Source: Ciona savignyi (Eukaryota > Chordata > Ascidiacea > Phlebobranchia > Cionidae). Taken from it: DNA of 64,000 bases. A model generated the notes under the pieces. It did not search any database, was not told where the DNA came from, and saw only the letters and a list, made by a program, of their open reading frames with translations. Made by a program: the position numbers and the translations under genes. The stretch is from assembly GCA_000149265.1 (NCBI GenBank), contig CH002585.1:173238-237237 (forward strand). Reading direction: 5' to 3'. This document shows positions 32,670 through 45,300 of this stretch, piece by piece (the first letter of the stretch is position 1; every line of letters starts with the position of its first letter).

Positions 32670-33341
32670 GCAAGCTTGTTTCAACCGTAATCAATAGTAG
32701 AAGATTGAATTCAAATGTCAAATGTGGCGTGTGCACTTTCCCGTTTTACAATTGCAAGACTCACGTCCCTGAATAAACTACGCGTAGTGATCAAATCAAA
32801 CCAATGTTTTGTGCTCAGTTTTTCTATTTGGCTCAAGTTAATAATACAAAAATGTGAGACGCACAGAGAAAATTCGCTCCGCGCAAATTCTAAACAAGAC
32901 AAGGTTGGCGAATAGAAATATCTAGAAAGATTTGACACAAAAAGTAGATGATAGGGGCTCACTGCAGAGTGTGATCAAAAATGGCGACTCAAAATCAGTT
33001 TGGTCGTTTTGTGTTGGCAACCACGTCAAATATTGTGATTTGTAAACAGCGGAAAAGATTGTTGTAAAACGAAAAAATGTCGACATTGTTTTAAAAATAG
33101 GACAGAAATAAGTTAAAACGGTCGGATAGAACGGATGAAATAAGCACCGAAGCGTTGTACATGCCTAACACAGTGTCTTCTTCGGGTGTCGGAATGAATA
33201 TGCTGATCAGTTCATATCGACGTTTTGCGCTCTCTACTCCCATCGCGCGGAAACTTGACACCCGGGCCGCTTGACGCGGTCTTGCCGACTGTTTTGAAGG
33301 AACTTTTCGGTCGTTTTCCACTTGGTTTCGTACGAAATAAT
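32670..33341. other. Convergent intergenic region between FAM50 and Prickle
   Basis: Holds the 3' untranslated regions of both genes. CpG becomes frequent from about 32.75 kb onward. A minus-strand ORF (33091-33321) overlaps the Prickle 3' end but has no recognisable domain. Confidence 0.5.
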
Positions 33342-36300
33342 TTACATAATGATGCAGTGTTTCTTCGACTGTCTTCTTCTGTGAAAAAAAAATTAAGTAA
33401 AACGTTGAACCATTGGGTTATCTATTCATATCGTCAAAGAAAATAAATTGCTGTTTGCGCGACTATTTACATACGCGCGAATGAGGTTTTATGGAATGGT
33501 TTTCGAATTTAAAACTTACACACTGTATTAAAGAATCTAGTTACCTGTATCGCATATGCGAAGTAGAAGAAAAATTCCGCGGCATTTGAGGCCGATAAAA
33601 CCCCGGTAAAGCCGGCGGCAGAGGCCGTAATGGCTGGGTCTGGATTTCCTAGGAAAGGGTGGGCCGGTTGCCGCCGAGTGACGCTAACTCGGGTGCATAC
33701 TGGGGCAGAACCACGTCTCATTGCGCTCTTGGGACTTCTTGTCGGGGAGGTTCTGCATATCAACATTCTATTTTAAGTTCGGAAAACAACAAGACATTGT
33801 AGCATGTCACATTTAAACAGTATCTACATAGCATGACACGAAGAGTACAGGCACAAACACTATTTTACTAAATTATAGAAATTTTTCCCATAATACCCCT
33901 AATTCTCAATTTACTCCTAGACTTCCCTAATGCACACATATATACTCCATAAAACCCTAAATTTTAATTTAACCTATAACACTCATACATCTCGAATTAT
34001 ACTTAGATACCCCTAAGTAACCCCTAAAACAAAGTCTTAATTTACCCAAAAGGATCAATTTACCCCATAATAACACTCTCAAAAAAAGTATTAATTTACC
34101 CCACAACACCCCTAAATCTTAATTTACCCCATGACACCCCTAAATCTCAATCAACCCCAAACAAAGTCTCAACTTACCCCATGACGTCCCAGCGTTCGTA
34201 ATCGCTGTCATCGCTCGACGACGTGCACGTGGAGCACCAGCCGTCTTCCTCTTCATCTTCCACAAACTTCTTTCCTCTCCGGTTCTTCCGGGAGGAGGTG
34301 GGAGTGAGAGCGGATCGTTCGAACGCGAAATCGGTCGACCTGGTTCGTTTCAGCTTCTTGCTGCACCCGGATTTCCTGTTGAGGATTCTCGTTAAGATTC
34401 GGAGTTTACGAGAGGAGATTTTAAGAAGACAAAGGAAGAGGATTTTACTCCCTAGAGGAGGGTTAAGACCAGTGGTTCTCAATCTTTTTTACCTCGTGGC
34501 GTACCGAGACCAATTACAAACGCGAACGGGCGCACTTTGCATGGGAAGTCAAAACAATATGTTAAATACTCAAAACGTTATATTGGAAAAGAACGAACTA
34601 CATACTAACCATTTAGTAGTTTATGATCTATGCACCTTTTGTCGTAAATTTACGAAATGCAAGTGTGGCGCACCTAGCTAACCCTTGTGGCACACCATTT
34701 AAGAAACACTGGTTTAAGTAGACAAAGGCAGAGGATTTAACTTTCAAAGAGGATTAAACTTGATAAGGGAGTAGTAGGATAGTGCTGTTTGGGGTTATTC
34801 TTGGTGTAGGGTAACGTAACCGGTGGATGGGTAAACGTAGGGGAACCACTGTCAGAATACCATTTAGTCCCGCTGTGCGTTACATATGACGGAAAAGTTT
34901 AAGCAACGCAAAAAAAGGTGGTGGAAGTAAAATAATTCATCAAATCATTTAAAGGCTTGACAGATTATCAATTAATTTTCACAGACTGATATTGCAAAAA
35001 GAACTTTTTACGCGATTTTATGTGTGGCAAATCAAATCAAGTGAGGAGTAATTTTGACTGGAACTAAATCATCAAAGCACTACGCATGCAAATTAAAGTC
35101 CTTACTGACCCCGATAGTTTACTGCAGGTCTTTCCTGGTTTCGAGGATCTCCGCTGTTGCGCGCAGTCGAGTTGATTGATATCGACAGCGCTATGGGTCC
35201 GACCGATCGACGAATTGTCTTTAAACCGAGTTCGGTGTTGCGATCTAGTGATTGGGGTGCAAGCATGCAAGGTGCGAATTAATCTCGGGTAAAAGTGCAA
35301 ATTGAAGCTCAAATTAGAAAAAAATTAACATGCAATCACAATAGGGGAAGAACCTCTAGGCTTACCGTGGTCGCCCGCCTTGATTCTGAGTTCGGCTTTT
35401 TTCGGTGACGTCGTCAGGAAATCTGGCGCTGCTGTACAGGCGCTGACCGCGTTGAAAGCTCGAGAAGTCGCCTTGCGCGTCACCGAACCCGGCACCGTCT
35501 TCGTCGTCTGAAGCAAACATTTTGCTCTCGTTTTTACCTGCAAAGAATAAACTTGTCAAATTTCCTCACAGACAATGTTCTGGCATAGCAGTTTTAGTTA
35601 GTACGTTCCTTAGTTTTATTAGTTACCACAAATCGCAGGACTACTCATTATGACACACTTAATACGTGTGCCATTCATTTCCAACGTTTAATTTCTTGTC
35701 TTTAAGCCAAATATTTAACGATTATACTGTGTATAGTTTGCTTGCAATACAATACATGTAAGCTCGTATAGCTTGCCATTTAGAATTCAAAGTTCCAGCT
35801 AAATGGCTTGCATGCATTATATTGTATGACAGTCAAATGGTTGGCAGCACCAGTTAAGTTACAAAGACATTCCACTTACGGTGGCTGCTGTCGAAATCAA
35901 GGCGATCCAAAGAGTTTGAGATCGAACCTCGGTCCCGGTTGCGGAAGTGTTTGGAAGAACTTTTCTTCAGAATGCTCTTCAACTCTGGACTTGTTTTATC
36001 GCTCTCTGTCAGGAATACGTTCTCATCTGTTGAAAAAATCGTTAGTAATCTCATGATGAATATACAGTTTGATTGTCATGGTTCCTGGCTTTATTACCAC
36101 CGCCTTATTGAGCCCAAGGTATTTACATACTATTTCTAATTTGTGTGGATTACTTGCGAATGTACATGTTCTGGTGTAGCAGGCCAGTATGGTTTTAACC
36201 AATGTTCTGTGCCATACGTTACCAATTAAGGTGAATAAATGCATAGCTTTGGTTCTTAGCACCAGGTAAATAAAGAAGGAGAACCCTATTCCACATAGCT

Positions 36301-39300
36301 ATAATGGATAGATAACTATAAAGAAAACATAGCTGTAATGGATAATGGTGAGGTAATTTTACCTTTTCGTAACCGGTCGTCCGGTTTTGGAGGATCAGTT
36401 AAACTGATCGGTTCTCGACTTCGTCGTTTGTTGGCCATTCTCTCACTAATGGTGCGCTGTAGGGGACTCCCCTTGCTTTCCTGGGGGCTTGGGGCCGCAG
36501 AGGTGGGTGAGGCGGTGCTTCCCCGGTTTTCTGTGGGCGAGTCGTTCCTCAAGTGGCTCTTGTGCATCCACGGGCTCGTGAGTTCGGATGGGCCGTTGGT
36601 TGGGGGCGATGGGGTAATGGAAGGGGGGTACCGCGCTCGTGGGGCCGGGATGGGGACAGCTGACTTGGGTAACATAGATACCACATTGACAGGGGGAGAT
36701 TTGTTATCGCTATCTGACGATTTTGAAAGCGAATCAATTGTCTTTTTTATCTCAGGGGCCACTTTGCGTCCTCCTATTATGGTGGGGGGTGAGGTGCGGG
36801 ACTGCGCTGGATGGAACTGGGTGAATTCCGAGGTTAGTACACTCCCATCTGCATCCTGAGACCTTTTGTTCGGGGACTGAGTTTGCTTTGGTTTGAGGCT
36901 GTAGTTGTAGTTGGAAGCCATGGCGGCTTTAATGGCGGCGTTTTGTTGGTGCTCTATCGCGTCCAATGTACTGCTGCTGTTGTAGCCACTGCTGTCGGTG
37001 CTGTTGTATGTATTCTGCGGGAACTGGACACCGTTTTTCGAAGTCGCTCTTGATGATACGGTGCTTGTGGGTGAGGTGACCGGGTCAGAAGCTGATTTCC
37101 GCGGTGGCGCGACCGTTTCAAACACCGCGTCGTCTTCACCCTGTAAGTCGGGGTTAGCAGGGTCCATTCCATCCAGGTAAGGGTGGGTTGGTCGGACGTG
37201 GTTCTTGGTGTATCGCGCGCTTGCGGAAACGGCGGATTGCGTCGGGTACATGTCGACGGCGTCGATAAAGACATTGTTAGAGGCGGGACTTAGCTCCCCC
37301 TTTTCCGCTTCCCACGGTTTGTCATGGATTGAGAGGTTGTCCAAGTTTAGACTCCGTCTTACGTTATGCGACGTCGGTAACTGCGGGTTCTCGTACTGGG
37401 ATGAGCTGTGCTGTAGAGGGAATGGCATTTTAGATGACGCCATTTTTTATATTTTTTCACCGGTCTATGATTCGAACCAACGATGTTTTATCCATAAAAC
37501 CGATTTTGTGTTGGTTTAGCATGTCTATCGGTCGCCGTTCGGCCACATGATTGTACTATTACATGACATCATCGTCAAATGGCGCAATTTGGCTCAAACC
37601 GACCCCCCAACGTGAAAGAAGTTCAGTGATCCAGCCATTGCCTTATCCACGTCCATTGACCATGAAGTTTAAATTATACGGAAAAGGTGGCAGTCTCTAA
37701 ATTAACTTTCGCCGTGAAAGTGCCGGTTTCAAGCTTATTGTCAGGGTTCGATACGCTATAATTACCCGGGTTACATATGGGCTTGAATATAACCAACGCT
37801 TCGGTATTACGCCTATGAATAATGGATGTATAATCGGGGTTCCTTTTAAACAGAACAAAACTATAACGCGCTATAATATCAACACATCCACAAGTAATCA
37901 TTTTAAGCTACTTAAACAGAGTGAGGTGTGAATAATGCATAGAGATCATAGGAGAAGCAATCAAAACACACCTCCGATTCCGAGTGTGCTGGATCCTCGC
38001 CGAGACTGCACGATTTCGAGCAAAATATTCGTCCGTGCTTCGGTAGAAATGGGCGGCCGAGGAGCGACTTGCGGCAGCGGCTGCAACAGAAACAGGAATC
38101 GGTGGCGTGCCAGTGTTGCCCTTCGTACTGCATCTGACCAGCGTCCAAACCTGGAATGTAAACTTCTATAAATTGCATGGAAACACTGGAATGTAAAGTG
38201 GGGGGACTTAATTTTATGATTAAGTATGGGGGTATAGATCAAAGATATGGCTGGGGTTAGGGTCGTAATTTCACATTTTCTATTTTTCTAGATTTGCTAT
38301 GTATATTGGTATTTTGTGTAGAGTGTTTGTGTTAGCAAATAGACATGCGGCAGATTAATAAAAGGCACTGTAACACGAACAAAAAGACCTTTGTACAAAC
38401 GCATTTATCGATAGAATAATCCACTCACCGATAAGGTCTCCACACATGTCGCAATACTCGGCATACAGCGCTTCAAAGCATTGGGTGCAGTTGGGCTTTC
38501 CGTCGCGCATTATGTAGCGCTGCCCACCTAGAACTCTGTCGCACTCGAAACAGCAGAAATGGTCCATATGCCAATGTCTGCCCTCTGCCTCAGTGCATTC
38601 GTCCGAGAAAATGATCTGCGATGTAAAAAGTGTTTAAGTTTTTTTTTTGGCACGAAGAAATTTTTAATTTTTTTTGGCACGAAAAGTGTTAAAGTTCACG
38701 CATATCTCGACACTGGAAGGTCATACGAGGACGACTTACCTCGTCACAGGCAGAGCAGCGAGGTTTCAACGTTTCCGCGTGGTGGCGCCCGCAATACAGA
38801 CGTCCGTCCTGTAACAAAATCAACATTTTGAAATCCTCTGTGGTCGGTTCGAGGAAGTAATATATTATACAGAAAAATCAGTTTAAAATCAGGCCTGAAA
38901 AGACCATCACGGGTTCGAAGCTTGCCCCAGTAAAAATTCAAAATTAAAGCCTAATTAAAATTGAATTAATTTTTAATATATAAAAATTTGTATAAGATAA
39001 TAGAATTCGCATTTTGCCTAATTTAAATTGAATTGATCAAGTTCTTATATTCAGCCGATCAAGTTCGTATATTTACTAAAAAATTGAACATCTTATCCTA
39101 TTTACCAACAACAGCCGACTCGATTTGTGTTAACTTTAACTCTTCAAATTGAATTCAAAATAAATTCAAATTGAATTTATCAAGTTCTTATAGTCAGGCA
39201 CACTAACCTGGTAAAAGTAGAAAAGATCTACCAGCAGTTCTGTGCACACGGAACACACGAAGCAAGCGGGATGCCAACACATTCCCTGGTCTGCTCTTGC

Positions 39301-42300
39301 GGCAACCGCTACGATGTCGCCTCCCTTTACCGTGATGCCGCACTGCGAAGGATAAATGCGTTAAACGGGAAAATTTAAGGCCGTAATGCGGCAAACGATA
39401 CAACAAGTGTATTCTGGCAAAATGTTTTAATTTTAAATTTGCTTTTAATTCGCTGTAATCTGACAAAATGCTTCAATGTTTGTGGCAAAGTATTGTCACC
39501 AGAACCGTTTTTGTTTAAAAGTCTGTATATGTAGTGGCGATAACCATTTGGCCACACAACCGAACATTGAAAGCTCTCATTAGCCCCCGCAATCCGGAAA
39601 AAAGGTTTGATTGGCACCACCAAGTGGTGAAACGTACCTCGGAGCAAGGAGTGCTTGGCGTGTTAAGAGGAAGAACTCTAATCTTCCCACATCCAAGGTA
39701 ATCCTTCTTCCTCTGATCGCTGAAGAGTCGGAGTTCACGCTTCTCTTCTTCGGAAAGATCATTACAGTAGCAAACCTGAAAAAAGAGAAAGTTAAAGATA
39801 CAATCTAACAATTCATCTGTTTAGGATGCGAGAGAATGATTCAAGTAATTTCTGCCTCTGAAGAATTTCGCTATAAATAAATTGGCGGGGGCGCACGATT
39901 TAGGTTTGAACTTACTTTTGTTTAGCCGATACGTCGCTATAAATGTTTAAGGATTTCGTTAATTTTAGTAAGTGGTCCGACCAGACACCGGTTAGTTATC
40001 TTGCGTCTCATCTCGCCTTAACAGCACAAATCACTTAACCAGCCGAACCAATCGAACTTGATAGGACAGTGTTCTAGATTATTCAGGCTGCCAGCATTGT
40101 TTTGTTAAGTCGGCCGTCAAAACGAATCGCAGGCAATTGCCGTATTATCAGGCTGGAGATGTGATGTCTGAATTATGCGGCTGACTGTTTCAAACCCGGC
40201 AGACATTGCTATTCTTGGAAACGGTAACGTCATCGCAGTTTCAAGTGATCGATGATGGTTAATGTCTTGAATACACAGGCGTTTGGCCGGTTCTGAAAGC
40301 GCTTCAGTATCGAGTCGAGCCTAATTTGCTCGGTCGTCAATCAAACGCCCAATTGGCTGGCAACAGCCTCGAAAGTGTGGTGAGCGGTTTTACTTCTCTG
40401 AGCGACCACGCCAACCGTATGTCGTTTCCCTCAACGCTGGACATAGCGCGCGGACAGACATTCACCATTGGTCAACGGCGACAATAGTTAAGCCGATTAG
40501 CGGACAGCACAGCGACTCCGGTTTACCGACAACTCATCACATTAACACAATGGAACACATCCAATCCGGACGATAACGCAAATAAAACTGTCCACTGGAT
40601 CACCAGACACTCGTCCATTAAGAAGGAGACACTTATCCTCTTTCCTAATGTAATAACCCGAGTGTTGATGCCGATGGATAGGTAATACGTGTTTTGAGCT
40701 GCTTGGCGGATAATCTTTAAAACGCAGTCTGCTACGCACCATCATATCCGCATTACCAAGGTAAACAGATGGATTAGAGTAGACGTTGACACAAACCAAG
40801 CGACGGGGCTTAATGATCTGCATTTTCACGAGTCGCCGACTCGCCTGTTTGCCGTCGAGGTTTAATCTTAAGAGCCGAAAGCGAAAGATGCCTGAATTTG
40901 CATTTCAATACGGCCGTGTGATAAATAGGGTCGCCAAGAAAACATTACCAGCGCGGTTCGCACAAAACATTTCTCCAAATCGTACTAAACACGGAAGGGC
41001 TTGGATTAACACCCACTGTGAGCCTAAAATACATCAACTTCGCAAATAAGCGCAGTTAATTCTGTCCGACGGTCGCCATCTTTGCGGGAAGCCGAGACGT
41101 TGCGCTGTCACGTGGCCCTAGTCACCATGGAAACATGACCACTACGTAGCCACGCGTTGGCCAACTGACGAAGTCCGGTGAGAATCGTCAAAGAAGCGAG
41201 TTTCAATTATATATGTCGGGCGATGCGAGAATTCTCTACCGTTAATCAACCTGTCTTAATTTCTGTGAAATTGCTCCAAATTCTGATCCCGAAAAAATCG
41301 AAAATTCCGCCTCGCTCGGGAGAGTCATATGCCCGACATATGCCACCTTAACAAGTCGATATCGTAATCCAATTCAAGTCGGTGACGCGTGTCGCATATA
41401 GAGCCGCGGTTTTAATTGCGTTTGTCTCTGACGGAATTATTAACCTGCGCCGAAACGAACATGCACTGCCCGCAAGCCGGGCGCCGACGCATCTGCAAAA
41501 ACAAAAGCGCAATTTAAGTGGCCTGCCAGCCGAGATCGTTCCTTCGCTGCTATGGTCTGCTAAGAATTCTGTCTGGCCGCATCCTTTAAGGAGAATTGCA
41601 ATCTCGGAAGCCGAAAGGATGCTTGCGCGAACACTCAAGTCCACTGTCGGGTGTGAGATGTTTTGAACAGCAAAGTACATTGTACCGAACCTCGTCGAAA
41701 CACCTGGGTCGGCTGCATACATGCCAGTACACTTAACTCGAGGAATGCAGTGAGAAAATTCCACCAGTTTGTAATAAACAAGAAACCAGTTACTCCATAA
41801 TCCGCCTTATCTATGTCGAAGCGGGCAAGAATGCCCAATTACACGCCGAACAGGCTGCTCGTAATGGGAACGAGTATGGAGAAATTAGGAGTTAAATAAC
41901 GCGTCGTTAGGCTAGGCATGCTCGTTATGCAGCAAGGTATAGGCTTATCGGGCCATCCGGTAACTAAGCTCTAGTCGTATGAAGATTACGATAATAAGAT
42001 ACCAAGCCTGCTTGCCTCGACGATAAACAACTTTGTGCATTACGGAATCAGGGCGAGGGATAAAATTGCCGGCTGGGGTTAATAGCTTTGACTACTCTGC
42101 TGTAATTCAGCTAAGTTCATCTTGACTTAAAAGGTGAAGAGTTGAGGCGAGCGAAGGATGTAGGGGTAATTGCAGGGCATTATGTGTCACAGGGCTCTAT
42201 GTGGACGCCTTTGTTGTGTAGTTCTTGTCGGTGAACGGCGTTGCAACTTAAGTTGCAAGGAAGTAAACAGGAAGAAACAAAACAAAGAAACTGCAGCGGC

Positions 42301-45300
42301 AAACAGCATGAACAAGGTCCCGCTGTACACTATTTAACACAAGGTCCCGCTGTACAGTATTTAACACAAGGTCCCGCTGTAGGCCTACACTTTTTAACAC
42401 AAGGTCCCGCTGTACACTCTATTAAGATTATACAAGCTGGAAATACAAGATGCGGGGTGCTTTAGTTGCCCCGGAACCGGATTTTGACCGTTATACCGTC
42501 CCCTTTCTTGAGATAACCCAGTAATATCCGTAGCAGGTGTGCCTCGCTACTATTCCATCCGTTTCTTGGCCCGTGCTTTGTTTAATCGGCTTGCAAGTCG
42601 CGCTAGTTTGTGGCCACAACAACTGTACAACGTTCGCAGTTAAACCAATAATCCCCTTATCATTCTTGCTCGAGATTAAGCGAGCGTTTCTTGGCACATA
42701 AGTGAAGTAATGCCCAGTGATGTTAACTGAATCGTCAGTCTTGACTTGATTCCACTAGATTGGTAAAGTACTTGTAAATTTCTTAAAAAAACCTGCCGCG
42801 TTTGACATTATTTAGCAAGTTAAATTCGCATTGAAACTTCAATACCACGAAAATCACCTTAACAGTGATCCAACATACAACTGAGTTCGCAATGGTTCAA
42901 CCGACCGACGGTACAACCCGCGGCGGATTAGACCGCAGTGCCAGCGTGAATGCTGGTAATGTACAATTCGGATGAAAGGTCAAATGTGTTTGCCTTAAGG
43001 TTGGTTGTGCAAAAGATGTCATTTCGGTTATTTACAAGCGTAATTTCAACCGAAGAATACAACTCGCGACGGCTGTGGCCTTAGCGATTTGGTAATAAAT
43101 AGTTAGCGAGCAAATAGTACGGCGTGTAACTACTCGAAGAGTGCACCTGTTCCGTCGGTCTATGACGACAGAAACGTCTTTCGGGTGAATTATGACTGCA
43201 TATTGACGTCATAGTCGTAGTTGTACAGCACGTACAGGCAAGGGAAGAAAGTACAAATTCGACTTTATAGGTTAATGATTGCCAGATAAACCGTGTAAGC
43301 CAGTAAATAGTGGATTCGAAGAAACTCCGATTGCCGCCCGTATTTTTGAGCTCCGGCGGGAAATATCGACAGTAAAATTTAACCGTTCAACCCATTGCAC
43401 TTGAACTGCGGCCAATTTAATTTCGCTTCCGCGCAAGTGCGCTGTAAAAGCAGAAAAACGACAGACAGTTTTACAACAGCTCAGCTGCGAGGCTAAAAAT
43501 GGCAATAAAATTTGCTTTCTCGGCTACTTTCGGGTTTATTGGATCGCTTGGCACTTCAGGGCGACGGGTATTAAACTGGAAATTGTTATTACAAAGCTAC
43601 TTGGCCTACGTGAGTGAATTGCAGTAGCAATCGACAACTCCTGTGACTCGTCCTATCGATTTTCAATTCCAACATGGGATAACTAAAAGGAGGGAAACTG
43701 GACGCTAAATGAAGATTAAGACATTAGAGTTAGTTTTAAACATGGGGTTGGAGTTGGGGTTAGTTCTGAGGTTGAGATTAGTGTTTAGGGCAGGGTTTAA
43801 ATTAAATTGTTTCCGTAATTTTAATGAGCAGTTTACCTCCTTCCCTCCTTTTAGTGTTGCCAATTCCAACATGGCGGCACACCGGTCCGGTATTGCTGCT
43901 GACTACAATTCATACAACTTTTTTTGCAACCCTAATTGGATTTTTATCGTTCGCATCAGCCGCTAAAGGAATTTTATAGAAAGTGTCTAAATCTATGTCA
44001 TTAGGCAGCTTATTTGCAAGATAGCCTGCTTAATGGGCGCGGTGGCACTTTATCTGTGCGAATGCGAGATCGACAGATACGGGCTTGCTGGTGCTGAAAG
44101 CGACCCTTTATGCGCAGGGAACTCATAGTTTAGATGACGGATCACCCTAGCCATGTGTGCGCATGCCAGCATTGGACAAAAGACGTGGTCGATTAACAAG
44201 GCACCCTATAACAGCGAGTGTAAACCAGCCACCTACCCCGGCCACCGCAGACACTAAATTACGGCGTTGGTTGTTAGTGTGTCTCAAAATTTCGAGGCTG
44301 CCTTTACGAGGGGTAATTCATTGGAATTTCGAACAAAGAAACGCCTCGGCAGGTTGTTTGCATTCAGATGAAAATGTTTTAACAGCCACTGGTCGAGAAA
44401 CGTGAATTAATTTGCGACGTTCGTATTTGTTTGACTTGCGCATGATTTATGGCCTTCTCCGCGTCCTAAGCGGGCGATGAACCGAAGGAGCCTTCCGGTC
44501 AGGTACGGGTAACATTGGGAGTGTTTACCAATACCAGGTGAATGATCATATTCTCGCTTTATTTACATCGCTTTGTTTAATTGTAGACACCAGTCGGGTT
44601 CTGAATAGGCGATTTGGAATCACAAATGACTTTTGAACCTGGTAAGGCCTTGGATTTTAAGCAAACAGTAGCCACTTGCCTTTTGCATAGCGACGTATGA
44701 TCTCTCTCAGCTTAGTTACACTTTTTTTAACCGACCCTAGTAAGTTTCGAACCCATGGTGGGTTCGTTGCTCGGACCTTTTTTTATATAAGAGTCGGAAT
44801 ATGTATCGGTCGGGTTAACCATTCGGTCACACAACCGTACAACTTGCTTACACTGAGAGAGCATACACATACAAGAAATCTACCTTGTCATCGTGGGGTG
44901 GCAACTGGTGTAGAAGCTGTCGGACTCTGTACTTGTCTCCTATGCTGTCGACCACCGGCACTTTATCCTCTGGTAGCGAAGTGAAGTAGTACCGAACCTG
45001 CATTAAAACATGAATATCAGTGAATACAGTTTCGGCTCTACCTTTGCAACCTTGCGGCAATGTTCGCTTAATGGACATTTTATAACTAGCAATTAGGCGT
45101 ATCACGTCTGCGCTTCGTAGATTCGGGCAGTCGCTCCACCCAAAACTCAGTTTTTATTTTTCCGCAAAGGAGTAAGAAAGAAACAAGAAAGAGGCGGAGT
45201 GAGAGCAGCGCTGTCGTGTCGGCTCCAAGATAGGCATCGCAGCACTGAGACTTGAAGATTGATCATTGCACACGTTCGGGTATAAAATTCGAATTTACTG

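Larger units (their letters stand above)
39776..44883. other. Large Prickle intron within the PET domain
   Basis: A 5.1-kb CpG-rich intron between exons 44884-44997 and 39638-39775. It contains the 42312 tandem repeat, the 43676 MITE and a tRNA-like repeat. An 11-base inverted pair (ATATGTCGGGC near 41211; GCCCGACATAT near 41331) brackets 41211-41341. No coding exon seen; intronic enhancers are possible but not shown. Confidence 0.5.

Noticed and set aside
33091-33321. Minus-strand ORF at the Prickle 3' end
   Set aside because: No recognisable domain. It is the alternative frame reached if the upstream AG is used, and is more likely 3' untranslated sequence.
36338-36859. 173-codon plus-strand ORF over a Prickle exon
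   Set aside because: Antisense of the Ser/Pro-rich Prickle exon; Prickle frame and splice sites are better supported.
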